A stretch of 64,000 bases of DNA from Corynebacterium dentalis (GTDB lineage: Bacteria > Actinomycetota > Actinomycetes > Mycobacteriales > Mycobacteriaceae), in contig NZ_OCTS01000003.1 in assembly GCF_900232865.1 (NCBI RefSeq), positions 245,464 to 309,463 on the forward strand, read 5' to 3'. Positions 54,334-61,821 of the stretch are shown piece by piece. The position numbers and the translations under genes were made by a program. Numbering within the stretch: position 1 is the first letter of the stretch; each line of letters opens with the position of its first letter. The notes under the pieces are model-generated. The model saw only the letters and a program-made list of their open reading frames with translations, made no database searches and was not told the DNA's origin.

Positions 54334-56037
54334 ATGACTCATAACATTTCTCGACGACGCGCGCTGCAAACCGGCGCTGCGGCTACCGCAGTTGCTGCCG
54401 CGGCGGCCAGCGCTCAATCCATTGCTTCCGCTGGCCCTGCTGAAGAATTCCCTACTGAACACGCCGTATTCCAACACGGCGTGGCTTCTGGCGATCCGTA
54501 CTCGGATAGCGTGCTGCTATGGACTCGCATGACGTCCCACCCGGAGGATTATGCAGGTCGCAACCGCGGCGTGGATACCACGGTGCGTTGGGAAGTGGCT
54601 ACGGACGAAGCCTTTGGCAACATCGTGAGCTCCGGCACCATGCGCGTGACTCCGGATACGGACATGACGGCCAAGCCGGAAGCTGTGGGCCTGCAGCCGT
54701 ACACCGGTTACTTCTACCGCTTCAGCGTTCAGGATGGTCCCTACAAGGGTCAGATTTCTCCGGTGGGCCGCACCCGGACCGCACCCGCTGCCGGCCAGGA
54801 CATGTCCGAGCTTCGCTTTGCACTGTTTAGCTGCTCCAACTGGGAAGCGGGTTTTTTCAACGCCTACCGTGATATGGCCCAACGCGGCGATGTTGACTAC
54901 GCACTGTGCGTGGGCGATTACATCTACGAGTACCCAGCTGGCGAGTACACCGGCAAGACCGGCTCTCTTCGTAACCACCTGCCAGCCAACGAGATCGTGT
55001 CGCTGGCTGATTACCGCGAGCGCTACGCGCAGTACCACACGGATCCGGACCTGCAGGCCGCGCACGGTGCCTGCCCGTGGATCGTCACGTGGGATGACCA
55101 CGAGGTAGCCAATGACACATGGTCCGGCGGTGCGGAAAACCACCAGCCGGGGGACGGCAACTTCATCGAGCGTCGCGACGCTGCCATTCAGGCTTACTTG
55201 GAGTGGCTGCCGATCCGCGCCACTCCTTTCAGCGAAGGTGGCCACATCTACCGCAACTTGTCCTTCGGTTCCCTGGCGGAGCTAAACATGTTGGATCTGC
55301 GCACTTACCGCAATGAGCAGGTCTCTTTCACCTCAATGGGCAAGACGGACGACACTTCCCGCACCATGATGGGCTCCGAGCAGTTCACATGGCTGGCAGG
55401 CAAACTGCAGTCTTCCCAGGCGCGATGGAATCTGATCGGTAACTCCGTGATGATTACGCCCATTCTGATTCCGCCGCTCAAGCAGCCTGAGGCCGATGCT
55501 GTGACCCAGCTACTGGGACTGCCGGAGCAGGGCATTCCTTATAACTTCGATCAGTGGGACGGTTACGCGGCCGAGCGTCGTCGGATCGTGAAGCTGATGC
55601 AGGAAAACGATATTCACAATTCGGTATGGCTGACCGGCGATATTCACTCCTCATGGGCGTGCGATGTTCCTGTGGAGCCGGGCAACTACCCCGCCAAGGG
55701 TGTTGCCGGCGTGGAAATCGTGACGCCTTCTGTAACCAGCTCAAATATCGACGACATCTTGAAGCTACCTGAGGATAATCCTCTTTCTCAGACAGTGGAA
55801 TCCGCTTTTACTAATCTGAACCGCTACGTGAAGTACCTGGACATGGATTCCCACGGCTACGCGGTGGTTCAGGTCACTCCGGACTACGTCCACACGGACT
55901 GGATCTTCATGAATCCGGACGGCAAGTTCCATCCCGGTGCTCCGCTGCACTACGCGAAGTCTGCCCGCGCCTACCAGGGTCAGGGTATTCGCATGAGCAA
56001 CCAGCCTTTGGACGTCAACGCGCACTCTGCCCGCTAA
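54334..56037 (+). CDS. phoD: Alkaline phosphatase D (PhoD), Tat-exported
   Basis: A 567-aa secreted phosphodiesterase/phosphomonoesterase for phosphate acquisition. Twin-arginine signal SRRRALQTGAAATAVAAAAASAQSIASA at residues 5-33. An Ig-like N-terminal domain (HGVASGDPYSDSVLLWTRM, TGYFYRFSV) is followed by the metallophosphatase domain: FALFSCSNWEAGFFNAYRDMA with the metal-binding Cys, DYALCVGDYIYEY, VTWDDHEVANDTW, and NSVWLTGDIHSSWACDV. The start is the ATG giving MTHNISRRRAL; an in-frame extension to 54244 runs through the preceding hairpin. It is the second secreted alkaline phosphatase in the window (with phoX). A strong terminator follows. Confidence 0.95.
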   Translation: MTHNISRRRALQTGAAATAVAAAAASAQSIASAGPAEEFPTEHAVFQHGVASGDPYSDSVLLWTRMTSHPEDYAGRNRGVDTTVRWEVATDEAFGNIVSSGTMRVTPDTDMTAKPEAVGLQPYTGYFYRFSVQDGPYKGQISPVGRTRTAPAAGQDMSELRFALFSCSNWEAGFFNAYRDMAQRGDVDYALCVGDYIYEYPAGEYTGKTGSLRNHLPANEIVSLADYRERYAQYHTDPDLQAAHGACPWIVTWDDHEVANDTWSGGAENHQPGDGNFIERRDAAIQAYLEWLPIRATPFSEGGHIYRNLSFGSLAELNMLDLRTYRNEQVSFTSMGKTDDTSRTMMGSEQFTWLAGKLQSSQARWNLIGNSVMITPILIPPLKQPEADAVTQLLGLPEQGIPYNFDQWDGYAAERRRIVKLMQENDIHNSVWLTGDIHSSWACDVPVEPGNYPAKGVAGVEIVTPSVTSSNIDDILKLPEDNPLSQTVESAFTNLNRYVKYLDMDSHGYAVVQVTPDYVHTDWIFMNPDGKFHPGAPLHYAKSARAYQGQGIRMSNQPLDVNAHSAR

Positions 56038-56056
56038 CTGCACCTCTACCTTTAGG

Positions 56057-56086
56057 TGCCTAACCATTCATGGTTAGGCATTTTTT
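56057..56086 (+). terminator. Rho-independent terminator after phoD
   Basis: TGCCTAACCA, loop TTCA, TGGTTAGGCA, then TTTTTT: a perfect 10-bp stem 19 bp after the phoD stop. Confidence 0.95.
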
Positions 56087-56347
56087 CATACCTGCATGCG
56101 CGCAAGCTATAGGACTAACCAGAAGTTACCATTAAAGGAAAGGATAATTTGAATCTTGATTCATTTGAATTATCGAATCACATTTCACTTTGCATCGAAA
56201 TGCAGATTCATGTGAATTTATATTGATTAAGGCCTATAATTTGCCTGATATTCATTTAGATCAGTAACATGTAATACAACGAATAGGCGGGACGGTATTC
56301 ATAACTGCCTAGTTTTCCCATTTCACAGACCCTAAGGTTTTCTCATC
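56087..56347. promoter_or_regulatory. AT-rich lsr2 upstream region
   Basis: About 260 bp with clearly lower GC than the surroundings (long stretches such as GATAATTTGAATCTTGATTC). Near-repeats of TTTGAAT/ATTTGAATT and AATTTATATTGATTAA are visible, and GCCTATAATTTGCC carries a plausible TATAAT -10. AT-rich DNA of this kind is the known preferred target of Lsr2, so autoregulation is likely. Confidence 0.55.
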
Positions 56348-56686
56348 ATGGCACGTCGCGAAGTAACCCAGTTTTTTGATGACTTTGACAACTCTCCCCT
56401 CGAAGATAACGAGGTGAACGTCGTAGAGTTTTCTGTCAATGGCGTTGATTATGTTATGGAACTTTCTGAAAAGAACCTGCAAAAGTTCCAATCTGCGGTT
56501 GACCCTTACATTGCAGTCGCACGTCGTGCGACTCGTTCCTCGTCCAACCGCAAGTCCAGCTCCAACTCCTCCTCCAACCGCAACAAGCGCATCCGCGAGT
56601 GGGCACTGGAGAACAACCTGGATGTTTCCAAGCGTGGACGAATCGCCTCGGACATCATCGAGAAGTTCAACCAGGCGCACAGCTAA
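56348..56686 (+). CDS. lsr2: Lsr2 nucleoid-associated xenogeneic silencer
   Basis: A 112-aa Lsr2 protein. The N-terminal dimerisation/oligomerisation domain (residues 1-58: MARREVTQFFDDFDNSP, VNVVEFSVNGVDYVMELSEKNLQKFQSAVDPYIAVAR) is joined by a Ser/Asn/Arg linker (62-80) to the C-terminal DNA-binding domain (RIREWALENNLDVSKRGRIASDIIEKFNQ) with the AT-hook-like RGR at 96-98 that inserts in the minor groove of AT-rich DNA. It silences AT-rich, often foreign, DNA and shapes the nucleoid. The ATG start follows AT-rich sequence with only a weak AAGG site. Confidence 0.96.
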   Translation: MARREVTQFFDDFDNSPLEDNEVNVVEFSVNGVDYVMELSEKNLQKFQSAVDPYIAVARRATRSSSNRKSSSNSSSNRNKRIREWALENNLDVSKRGRIASDIIEKFNQAHS

Positions 56687-57237
56687 CACTTCTCCATTGG
56701 CCTCGTAGCCATGTCGCGCACGATACCGCGCTGCTCACCCGCAGTTTTTTCCCAGGCTGCGTGTTCTGATCCTTCGAGGAGGATCCTCAGGTTCAAGTGA
56801 GCGTGCGCACGATGCGCAGCAACGCAGAGGCCGTCGCTGTGGTGGATAGCGCGGCACCCATCGATTCCACACTCAAGGCACTTAAACCGGATGGATGGAG
56901 CGGCTGCCGTGGCAGCGACGAGGAAATCGGCGCCGTCTACGCTGTGTGGAAGGACGAGGTCGCCGTGGGTCGTCACCACCGCACAGCTGCAGTCCGTAAA
57001 GGCGCAGCAAATCGCGGAACGCACCGTCGCCAATCTCCAGCTCTAGAGGTCAGCCCTAACGGATAACCGGCTAGCGCACTCCCACGTCGGTCCACGGCAT
57101 CAGTGGCCCGATCGCCGGGAACGCCACTTCCATCAGCAGGAAGAACATGCCCACCAGCTTGACCTACGTCGGCCCTGGCAGTGCCGCCACAATGCTGCAC
57201 ACATCGCTTAAGTCACCTCCGATAGTTCCGGCGGCAC
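56687..57237. other. Degraded region between lsr2 and the sortase remnant
   Basis: 551 bp with no intact recognisable gene. On the plus strand a frame at 56797-57066 has coding-like codons (VSVRTMRSNAEAVAVV, DEEIGAVYAVWKDEVA), after which a +1 shift gives VVTTAQLQSVKAQQIAERT and a stop near 57044, suggesting a small gene with a frameshift. On the minus strand 57071-57163 encodes VKLVGMFFLLMEVAFPAIGP followed by LMPWTDVGVR and a stop, preceded in frame by a TAG: the tail of a lost membrane protein. Neither could be assigned to a family. Confidence 0.45.
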
Positions 57238-57657
57238 CTAGCCACTAGATTTATTGTCGCTGCGCACCAATACCGCGTGCACGATCACTCGCTCCGCGTT
57301 TGAAAACTGCGGGTGGCAGGGGGTCATCGTCAGCAGTGCGAGATCTCCGTCCGCCACCTCGGTTCGCGCTTGCCCCGGCACCGGATTGATAACGTTGTCA
57401 TCGCCCGGTGAAGCGATGCTGCGCCCTTGTATCCCTGCGTACTCTCCGCCGGATATGCTCTGTGCCAAGTCCTGATCCATGAACTGCTGCGCGGCCACCC
57501 GCCTGGTGTCCTGTCCGCCGTCCACAGTTTCGTCGATGGGCAGCACACGATAAATGTTCCAGGAGCCGGCTGTTTCCACCACCACGCTGACAGGATCGAG
57601 CCGCCACCGTGCCCTGGCTGCCCGTCTGTCTGTCATGGCGGCCATTATCTCACGCAT
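57238..57657 (-). pseudogene. Class E sortase, C-terminal remnant
   Basis: The 139-codon frame ends with LLTMTPCHPQFSNAERVIVHAVL, the hallmark of class E (actinobacterial housekeeping-type) sortases with the catalytic Cys (TPCHP, family TLTTCHP) and Arg (NAER). Before it come VSVVVETAGSWNIYRVLPID and INPVPG, also family-like. The first 100 or more residues of a sortase, with the membrane anchor and the catalytic-His segment, are absent: the frame begins MREIMAAMTDRRAARARW directly before the family-like region, and only 56 bp remain before yidC. Without the His it cannot work as a transpeptidase. The Thr-Pro change before the Cys is a further sign of decay. Confidence 0.75.
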
Positions 57658-57724
57658 TGTCCTTCCATAGCCCTTTTCCTTGCCTTCGCCGTCTTTTAAT
57701 GCAGCGCTTATGAGTGCAGCTGAC

Positions 57725-57730
57725 TAATGT
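57725..57730 (+). promoter_or_regulatory. -10 hexamer of yidC2, leaderless type
   Basis: TAATGT ends 7 nt before the ATG at 57738; it argues against the GTG at 57714, which would lie upstream of it. Confidence 0.5.
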
Positions 57731-57737
57731 CTCTCCC

Positions 57738-58691
57738 ATGGCTATCGTTGAGTACCCAGTGGCTGCGGTGTTGAAGCTCTGGCACATGTTGTTGGCGGAT
57801 ATGTTGGGCGTGGACGCGAACACCGCGTGGGTGGGTTCCATCGTGTTGCTGGTGCTCACGATTCGTCTGTTGTTGCTGCCTTTGGCTTACCGCCAGTTCC
57901 GTTCCTCACGCATCCTCGCCAACCTGCGCCCGCATTTAGAGGAGATCTCCCAGAGCTTCGAGGGCAAGAATGATCAAGACAGTCGACGCGAGCTTCGCCT
58001 TGCCCGGCGCGAATTGCAGCAGGAAAATGACTATCGCGTGCGCGATGGTTGCGTGCCCATGCTCATCCAGATTCCCGTGATCATTGGCCTATATCGCCTG
58101 CTGCTGCGCATCGCCCGCCCAGTCGAGGGGTTGAACGCGGCGCATTCTGGTTACGGTCCGTTGAATGCTGAGGAGGTGAAGACTTTTCTCGACGCCAGGC
58201 TCTTCAACGTCCCCCTTCCCTCCTATGTCAGCATGATGGATTCTAAGCTACGGGATCTCGGCACCTCCCAGCAGGAGGTGCTGCATGTGGCGCTGCCCTT
58301 GATCGCCATGGCGTCACTGTTCACTACGGCGAACTATCTATATAGCTACATCCGCAATCGCCGCACTCTGGATTACAGCATGGCGTCCGCGCGCTTTATC
58401 GCCAAGGTGCTGTTGTGGATGGGTCCAATAGTGCTGCTGTTCCCATGGATTTTCGGCCTCACCGGGCCCGCACCGGTGGCTTTGCTTTTGTACTGGGTGT
58501 GCAACAACCTGTGGACGGCCGCGCAGAGCTGGGGTATTCAGGCGCGTCTGAACCAGACAATGCCGTTTACGGAGCAATTCCGGGAGCACTACCTGGAAAA
58601 GAAGTCAGTGCACGTGGAGTCAAAGCATGCCAAGAAGCACGGGAAGCATTCCCACAAGGCGTTGGCTGCGCGCCAGCAACGCCCTCGCTAG
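57738..58691 (+). CDS. YidC/Oxa1-family membrane protein insertase, second paralogue type
   Basis: A 317-aa YidC-like insertase with about five TM helices: MAIVEYPVAAVLKLWHMLLADMLG, WVGSIVLLVLTIRLLLLPLAYRQFRSS (with the conserved hydrophilic-groove Arg), CVPMLIQIPVIIGLYRLLL, a helix near LPLIAMASLFTTANYLYS, and LLYWVCNNLWTAAQSWGI. The basic C-terminal tail (KHAKKHGKHSHKALAARQQRPR) is ribosome-binding in homologues. It is not the housekeeping copy that lies near the chromosomal origin with rnpA; it looks like the second actinobacterial YidC. Its 3' end overlaps the convergent tetR gene by 4 bp. Confidence 0.9.
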   Translation: MAIVEYPVAAVLKLWHMLLADMLGVDANTAWVGSIVLLVLTIRLLLLPLAYRQFRSSRILANLRPHLEEISQSFEGKNDQDSRRELRLARRELQQENDYRVRDGCVPMLIQIPVIIGLYRLLLRIARPVEGLNAAHSGYGPLNAEEVKTFLDARLFNVPLPSYVSMMDSKLRDLGTSQQEVLHVALPLIAMASLFTTANYLYSYIRNRRTLDYSMASARFIAKVLLWMGPIVLLFPWIFGLTGPAPVALLLYWVCNNLWTAAQSWGIQARLNQTMPFTEQFREHYLEKKSVHVESKHAKKHGKHSHKALAARQQRPR

Positions 58692-59311
58692 ATGTTGTAC
58701 ATTGCGGGGGCGGTGAGTAGCAACTGGCGTGCCATGCTGCGGGCGGTTTCTAAGGGAACTACGGTGCGGCTCATTTTTGCGCCGGCCAGCCCGCCGTCGA
58801 GGCAGACCATCAGCTGGTCGGCGAGGGTGCGGGAAGAGTAGCCGAAGCGCTCGTTGAGCAGCTCGGCCATCGTGTTACGACACCAATCGCGGTGTTCCAT
58901 CGCCGCGTTGCGGATACGCTCTTCGGATTCCGTCTCCGGGCGCGGGTATTCGCTGGCGGCGTTTTGGAAGTGGGAGCCGCGGAAGTTGTTGTTCGGCTCG
59001 TCCCGGATGCACAGGTCGAAGAAAGCGATGATGCGGGCTTCTGGCTTCTCGCGCTCCCTAGCGATCTCCTCCCACCGCTTGCGCCATTCGCTGTCCAGTT
59101 CTTCCAGGTAGGCAACCACCAGGCTGTCCTTGGAGCCGAACAGGGAGTACAGCGAGGCCTTGGCCACATCGGCATCGCGCAGGATGCGGTCGATGCCGAT
59201 GACACGGATCCCCTCGGTGGTGAAGAGGTTCGTGGCGCTAGCGAGAAGACGCTGACGCGGCCCAGGGCGGTTACGCCTGCGGGAGCTGGTCTTCTTCGGA
59301 GCTGTGGCCAT
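58688..59311 (-). CDS. TetR/AcrR-family transcriptional regulator
   Basis: A 207-aa TetR-type repressor. The basic N-terminal tail (APKKTSSRRRNRPGPRQRLL) leads into the HTH TNLFTTEGIRVIGIDRILRDADVAKASLYSLFGSKDSLVVAYL; the C-terminal domain is all-helical with WRKRWEEIAREREKPEARIIAFFDL, resembling the subgroup that has FDxCxxD/E-NNNFRGSHFQNAASEY. The ATG follows AAGGAAAGG. A palindromic operator lies 48 bp upstream, so it probably autoregulates. No obvious target gene is adjacent: yidC2 is convergent and the stress-protein gene is upstream on the same strand. Confidence 0.92.
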   Translation of the reverse strand: MATAPKKTSSRRRNRPGPRQRLLASATNLFTTEGIRVIGIDRILRDADVAKASLYSLFGSKDSLVVAYLEELDSEWRKRWEEIAREREKPEARIIAFFDLCIRDEPNNNFRGSHFQNAASEYPRPETESEERIRNAAMEHRDWCRNTMAELLNERFGYSSRTLADQLMVCLDGGLAGAKMSRTVVPLETARSMARQLLLTAPAMYNI

Positions 59312-59359
59312 AAACCTTTCCTTGCGAGTTGATCGTGAAATGTGCGGTCTCGTTAGATT

Positions 59360-59379
59360 TCTAGACTACTGGGTCTAGA
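59360..59379. promoter_or_regulatory. TetR-type palindromic operator
   Basis: TCTAGAC-TACTGG-GTCTAGA is a perfect 7-bp inverted repeat with a 6-bp spacer, followed by a third half-site GTCTAG at 59380-59385. It lies between the tetR start and the universal stress gene. Confidence 0.6.
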
Positions 59380-59413
59380 GTCTAGCGCGAAGCACTAACG
59401 CGCAAGTGCTCAG

Positions 59414-60316
59414 CTAGCTCTGCGGACGCACCACCATCATGGGGCACGGTGCGTACTGCAACAGCGCTCGGGAGGTGGATCCCAGCAGCATGCCCTTGAA
59501 TCCGCCACGACCGTGCGATCCCAGCACCAGCAACTGTGCACCTTCGGCGGCTTCCTTCAAGGAGTAGATAGGGCGCTCGCGCTCCACGATTTCCTCGACC
59601 TCCACCTCTGGGTACTTCTCCATCAGCGGGGCGAGTTCGCTGGTCAACAGACGCTCGTGGTCTTCAATGAGCTGATCCATCTGGCTTTGGGCTTCCACCA
59701 CGCTCACGTAGGAGGTGTGGAACTGCGCATCGGACCACGCGTGCACGGCGCGCAGCGGAGCCTGGCGTGCCTGGGCTTCGCGGAAAGCGATCTCAATCGC
59801 CTTGCGGGAAACCTCGGAGCCGTCCACGCCCACCACGATGGGTCCGTACTTGTTGGTTTCCGTGACGTCGTTGTCCTTACGAACCACCACCACGGGGCAC
59901 TCGGCGTGCGAGACAACGGCGGCGGACACGGATCCCATCACCAGGCCAGACAGCCCGCCCAGTCCACGGGAGCCCATGACCAACATTCCGGCATCCTCGG
60001 ACAGTGCCAGCAGGAAGTCGATGGGGGATTCCTCGCGGACTTCGTGGGAGACCTCGATGGAGGAATCGAATTCTTCGACGATGCGGCGTGCCTTGTCGAT
60101 CTTGTCGCCGGCCTCACCCTCGAGCTCGTCGTAGAGCTCCTGGGGAGGCACCATTCCATCGGCGTACATGAATTGCGGCATGGTGTAGGCGGTGACCAGC
60201 TTCAGTGGCTGTCCGCGCTTCTTTGCGGAGTTGGCGGCCCAGCGGACGGCGGCGTCTGAGGCTTCCGAGCCGTCGACCGCCACGACGATTACGTTTCCAG
60301 AGTCATTGGTGGACAT
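59414..60316 (-). CDS. Universal stress protein with two tandem UspA domains
   Basis: A 300-aa cytosolic protein with two ATP-binding Usp domains. Domain 1 (residues 8-150) has VVAVDGSEASDAAVRWAA and the nucleotide loop GSRGLGGLSGLVMGSVS; domain 2 (155-300) has IVVGVDGSEVSRKAIEIA and GSHGRGGFKGMLLGSTS, both with the G-2x-G-9x-G-S/T motif, so both should bind ATP. Such proteins accumulate in growth arrest in actinobacteria. The ATG at 60316 follows AAAGGGA; the upstream extension is not supported. Confidence 0.94.
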   Translation of the reverse strand: MSTNDSGNVIVVAVDGSEASDAAVRWAANSAKKRGQPLKLVTAYTMPQFMYADGMVPPQELYDELEGEAGDKIDKARRIVEEFDSSIEVSHEVREESPIDFLLALSEDAGMLVMGSRGLGGLSGLVMGSVSAAVVSHAECPVVVVRKDNDVTETNKYGPIVVGVDGSEVSRKAIEIAFREAQARQAPLRAVHAWSDAQFHTSYVSVVEAQSQMDQLIEDHERLLTSELAPLMEKYPEVEVEEIVERERPIYSLKEAAEGAQLLVLGSHGRGGFKGMLLGSTSRALLQYAPCPMMVVRPQS

Positions 60317-60498
60317 GAGATCCCTTTCGCTCACACCCGCCCACGGATTTCGCCACAATTGCTCACTTTCCAGCGAGACTGCGCCTTGTTTCCAACCGAA
60401 AGCGGGAAACTTTTTAACACTTAAGTTCTTACACTTCCATTATGCGCTTTTTGCCCCTGACTGGCAGAAAATTCTTTGAGACAAATCTCTCGCATAGC

Positions 60499-60538
60499 AA
60501 AAAGCACCCCACCGTCTCCGCGAGGAGTGGTGAGGTGC
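60499..60538 (-). terminator. Rho-independent terminator after the 53-aa ORF
   Basis: On the minus strand GCACCTCACC and GGTGGGGTGC (one G-U pair) enclose a 15-nt loop and are followed by TTTTT, 18 bp after the stop at 60556. Confidence 0.88.
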
Positions 60539-60555
60539 TGGCAGAGCGCGCAGGT

Positions 60556-60717
60556 CTACTTGCGTGGGCTGGTGTCTGGGAGTGGAACGTCCCAAGCGCC
60601 TTCTGCGTTTGCTGGGTAGAGGAACGTGTAGATTGCATTGAGTGCGTTGCCTACGGCCGCGCCAAAGTCGGTGCTGAAGAATTCCGCGATACTATTTAAG
60701 ATTGCATTCAGATCCAT
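60556..60717 (-). CDS. Short 53-aa PorA/PorH-like corynebacterial membrane-channel candidate
   Basis: An ORF of only 54 codons: it starts MDLNAILNSIAEFFSTDFG, continues AAVGNALNAIYTFLYPANAE and ends GAWDVPLPDTSPRK. It has no signal peptide. Residues 3-34 can form an amphipathic helix with hydrophobic face (L, I, F, V, Y) and polar face (N, S, T, D), the design of the tiny corynebacterial porins PorA and PorH, which also begin with Met-Asp/Glu and lack signals. It is a complete transcription unit: TATACT ends 7 nt before the ATG and a strong terminator follows 18 bp after the stop. Function as a porin is inference; expression as a protein is well supported by the flanking signals. Confidence 0.7.
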   Translation of the reverse strand: MDLNAILNSIAEFFSTDFGAAVGNALNAIYTFLYPANAEGAWDVPLPDTSPRK

Positions 60718-60724
60718 AGCTGGG

Positions 60725-60730
60725 AGTATA
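60725..60730 (-). promoter_or_regulatory. -10 hexamer of the 53-aa ORF, leaderless type
   Basis: TATACT, a near-consensus -10 box, ends 7 nt before the ATG at 60717. The start of the divergent pseudouridine synthase gene (GTG at 60735) is only 5 bp beyond it. Confidence 0.65.
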
Positions 60731-60734
60731 CGCG

Positions 60735-61766
60735 GTGATCAATCCTCTTCCAATACGTTTGGGATTAAATCCAACCCGCGCCCAAGTTCCCCTGAGCAGC
60801 ACTTCTACGGTTCGCACTGAAGATTTCCTTAAGATTCTCATATCTGACCAGCGGCATCGCCACCCTGCAGATGATGATTCCGCCCTCGCCGAGCGCTTTG
60901 CTCGCGGCGAAGTTGTGTTGGATTCCGGCGAGGTTTTACGTCCAGATTCGCTACTTCACCCCGGCATGTTTGTGAATTTCTACCGCCAACCAGCAGCCGA
61001 GCGTCCGGTTCCTGGTGAGTTACGCGTTCTTTTTTCCGACGCCACCCTTCTCGTCATCGACAAACCACCCTTCCTGGCTACTCTCCCTCGCGGGCAGCAC
61101 ATCACAGAGACGGCCTTGGTGAAAGCTCGCGTGGAGTTTGGGATCCCTGAGCTCTCCCCCAGCCATCGGCTGGATCGGCTCACCCGCGGGGTACTCATGT
61201 TCACCGTCCGCCCGGAAGTGCGAGGCGCGTATCAAACGATGTTTGACCGTCGGGTGCCGCTAAAAACTTATGAGGCCATCACTGATGTGCCAGACGATGC
61301 CCCGATGCATCCAATTCCCCGGTTCAGCCAGTGGCGTTCGTGGCCAGTGCCCACTCCGGATGATCCTTGGGTGTTGCGGCACCATATGATCAAGATTCGC
61401 GGACGGCTATCCACCTATCTTGATGAAGACGTCCCCGCCTCGGAAATGAATGCCTTGACGAAGGTGTTGGGGATGCGAACGGAAGTCCGCGATGGCAGAG
61501 AAGTCGCAGTGTGGCAGTTGCAGCCAGGAAGCGGAAAGACTCATCAGCTGCGGGTGGTGATGCGCTGTTTGGGGCTACCGATCCTCAATGATCCGCTGTA
61601 TGCCGATGTCGATGATTCGGCACTGCTCACTCCGAACGGCGCCCTTCCCCGTCCGGTGTTTGTGGAGGACGAGGATTTCACCAAGCCGATGGGGTTGATC
61701 GCCAAGCGGTTGGACTTCACTGATCCACTCACGGGCAAAGCACGCAGCTTCATAAGTCAGTATTAA
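60735..61766 (+). CDS. RluA-family pseudouridine synthase
   Basis: A 343-aa pseudouridylate synthase modifying rRNA or tRNA uridines. The catalytic Asp is in SPSHRLDRLTRGVLMFT (HRLDR motif), preceded by LLVIDKPPFLATLPRG and followed by LQPGSGKTHQLRVVMRCLGLPILNDPLY. The N-terminal region (LNPTRAQVP ... RTEDFLKILISDQ) corresponds to a reduced S4-like segment. It starts with GTG, 17 bp from the divergent 53-aa ORF start. A TTTTTTCCGACGCCA repeat copy encodes FSDAT immediately before the LLVIDKP block. Confidence 0.92.
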   Translation: MINPLPIRLGLNPTRAQVPLSSTSTVRTEDFLKILISDQRHRHPADDDSALAERFARGEVVLDSGEVLRPDSLLHPGMFVNFYRQPAAERPVPGELRVLFSDATLLVIDKPPFLATLPRGQHITETALVKARVEFGIPELSPSHRLDRLTRGVLMFTVRPEVRGAYQTMFDRRVPLKTYEAITDVPDDAPMHPIPRFSQWRSWPVPTPDDPWVLRHHMIKIRGRLSTYLDEDVPASEMNALTKVLGMRTEVRDGREVAVWQLQPGSGKTHQLRVVMRCLGLPILNDPLYADVDDSALLTPNGALPRPVFVEDEDFTKPMGLIAKRLDFTDPLTGKARSFISQY

Positions 61767-61821
61767 TGACGGTCGTCGCTTGCTACTCCACGGGCATGGC
61801 CGCACATAGACATCTCTGTAG

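Noticed and set aside
56683..57033. 116-codon minus-strand frame with several Cys/His
   Set aside because: CLECGIDGC looks like a zinc or HNH motif, but no recognisable domain follows, and the plus-strand reading has more coding-like codons.
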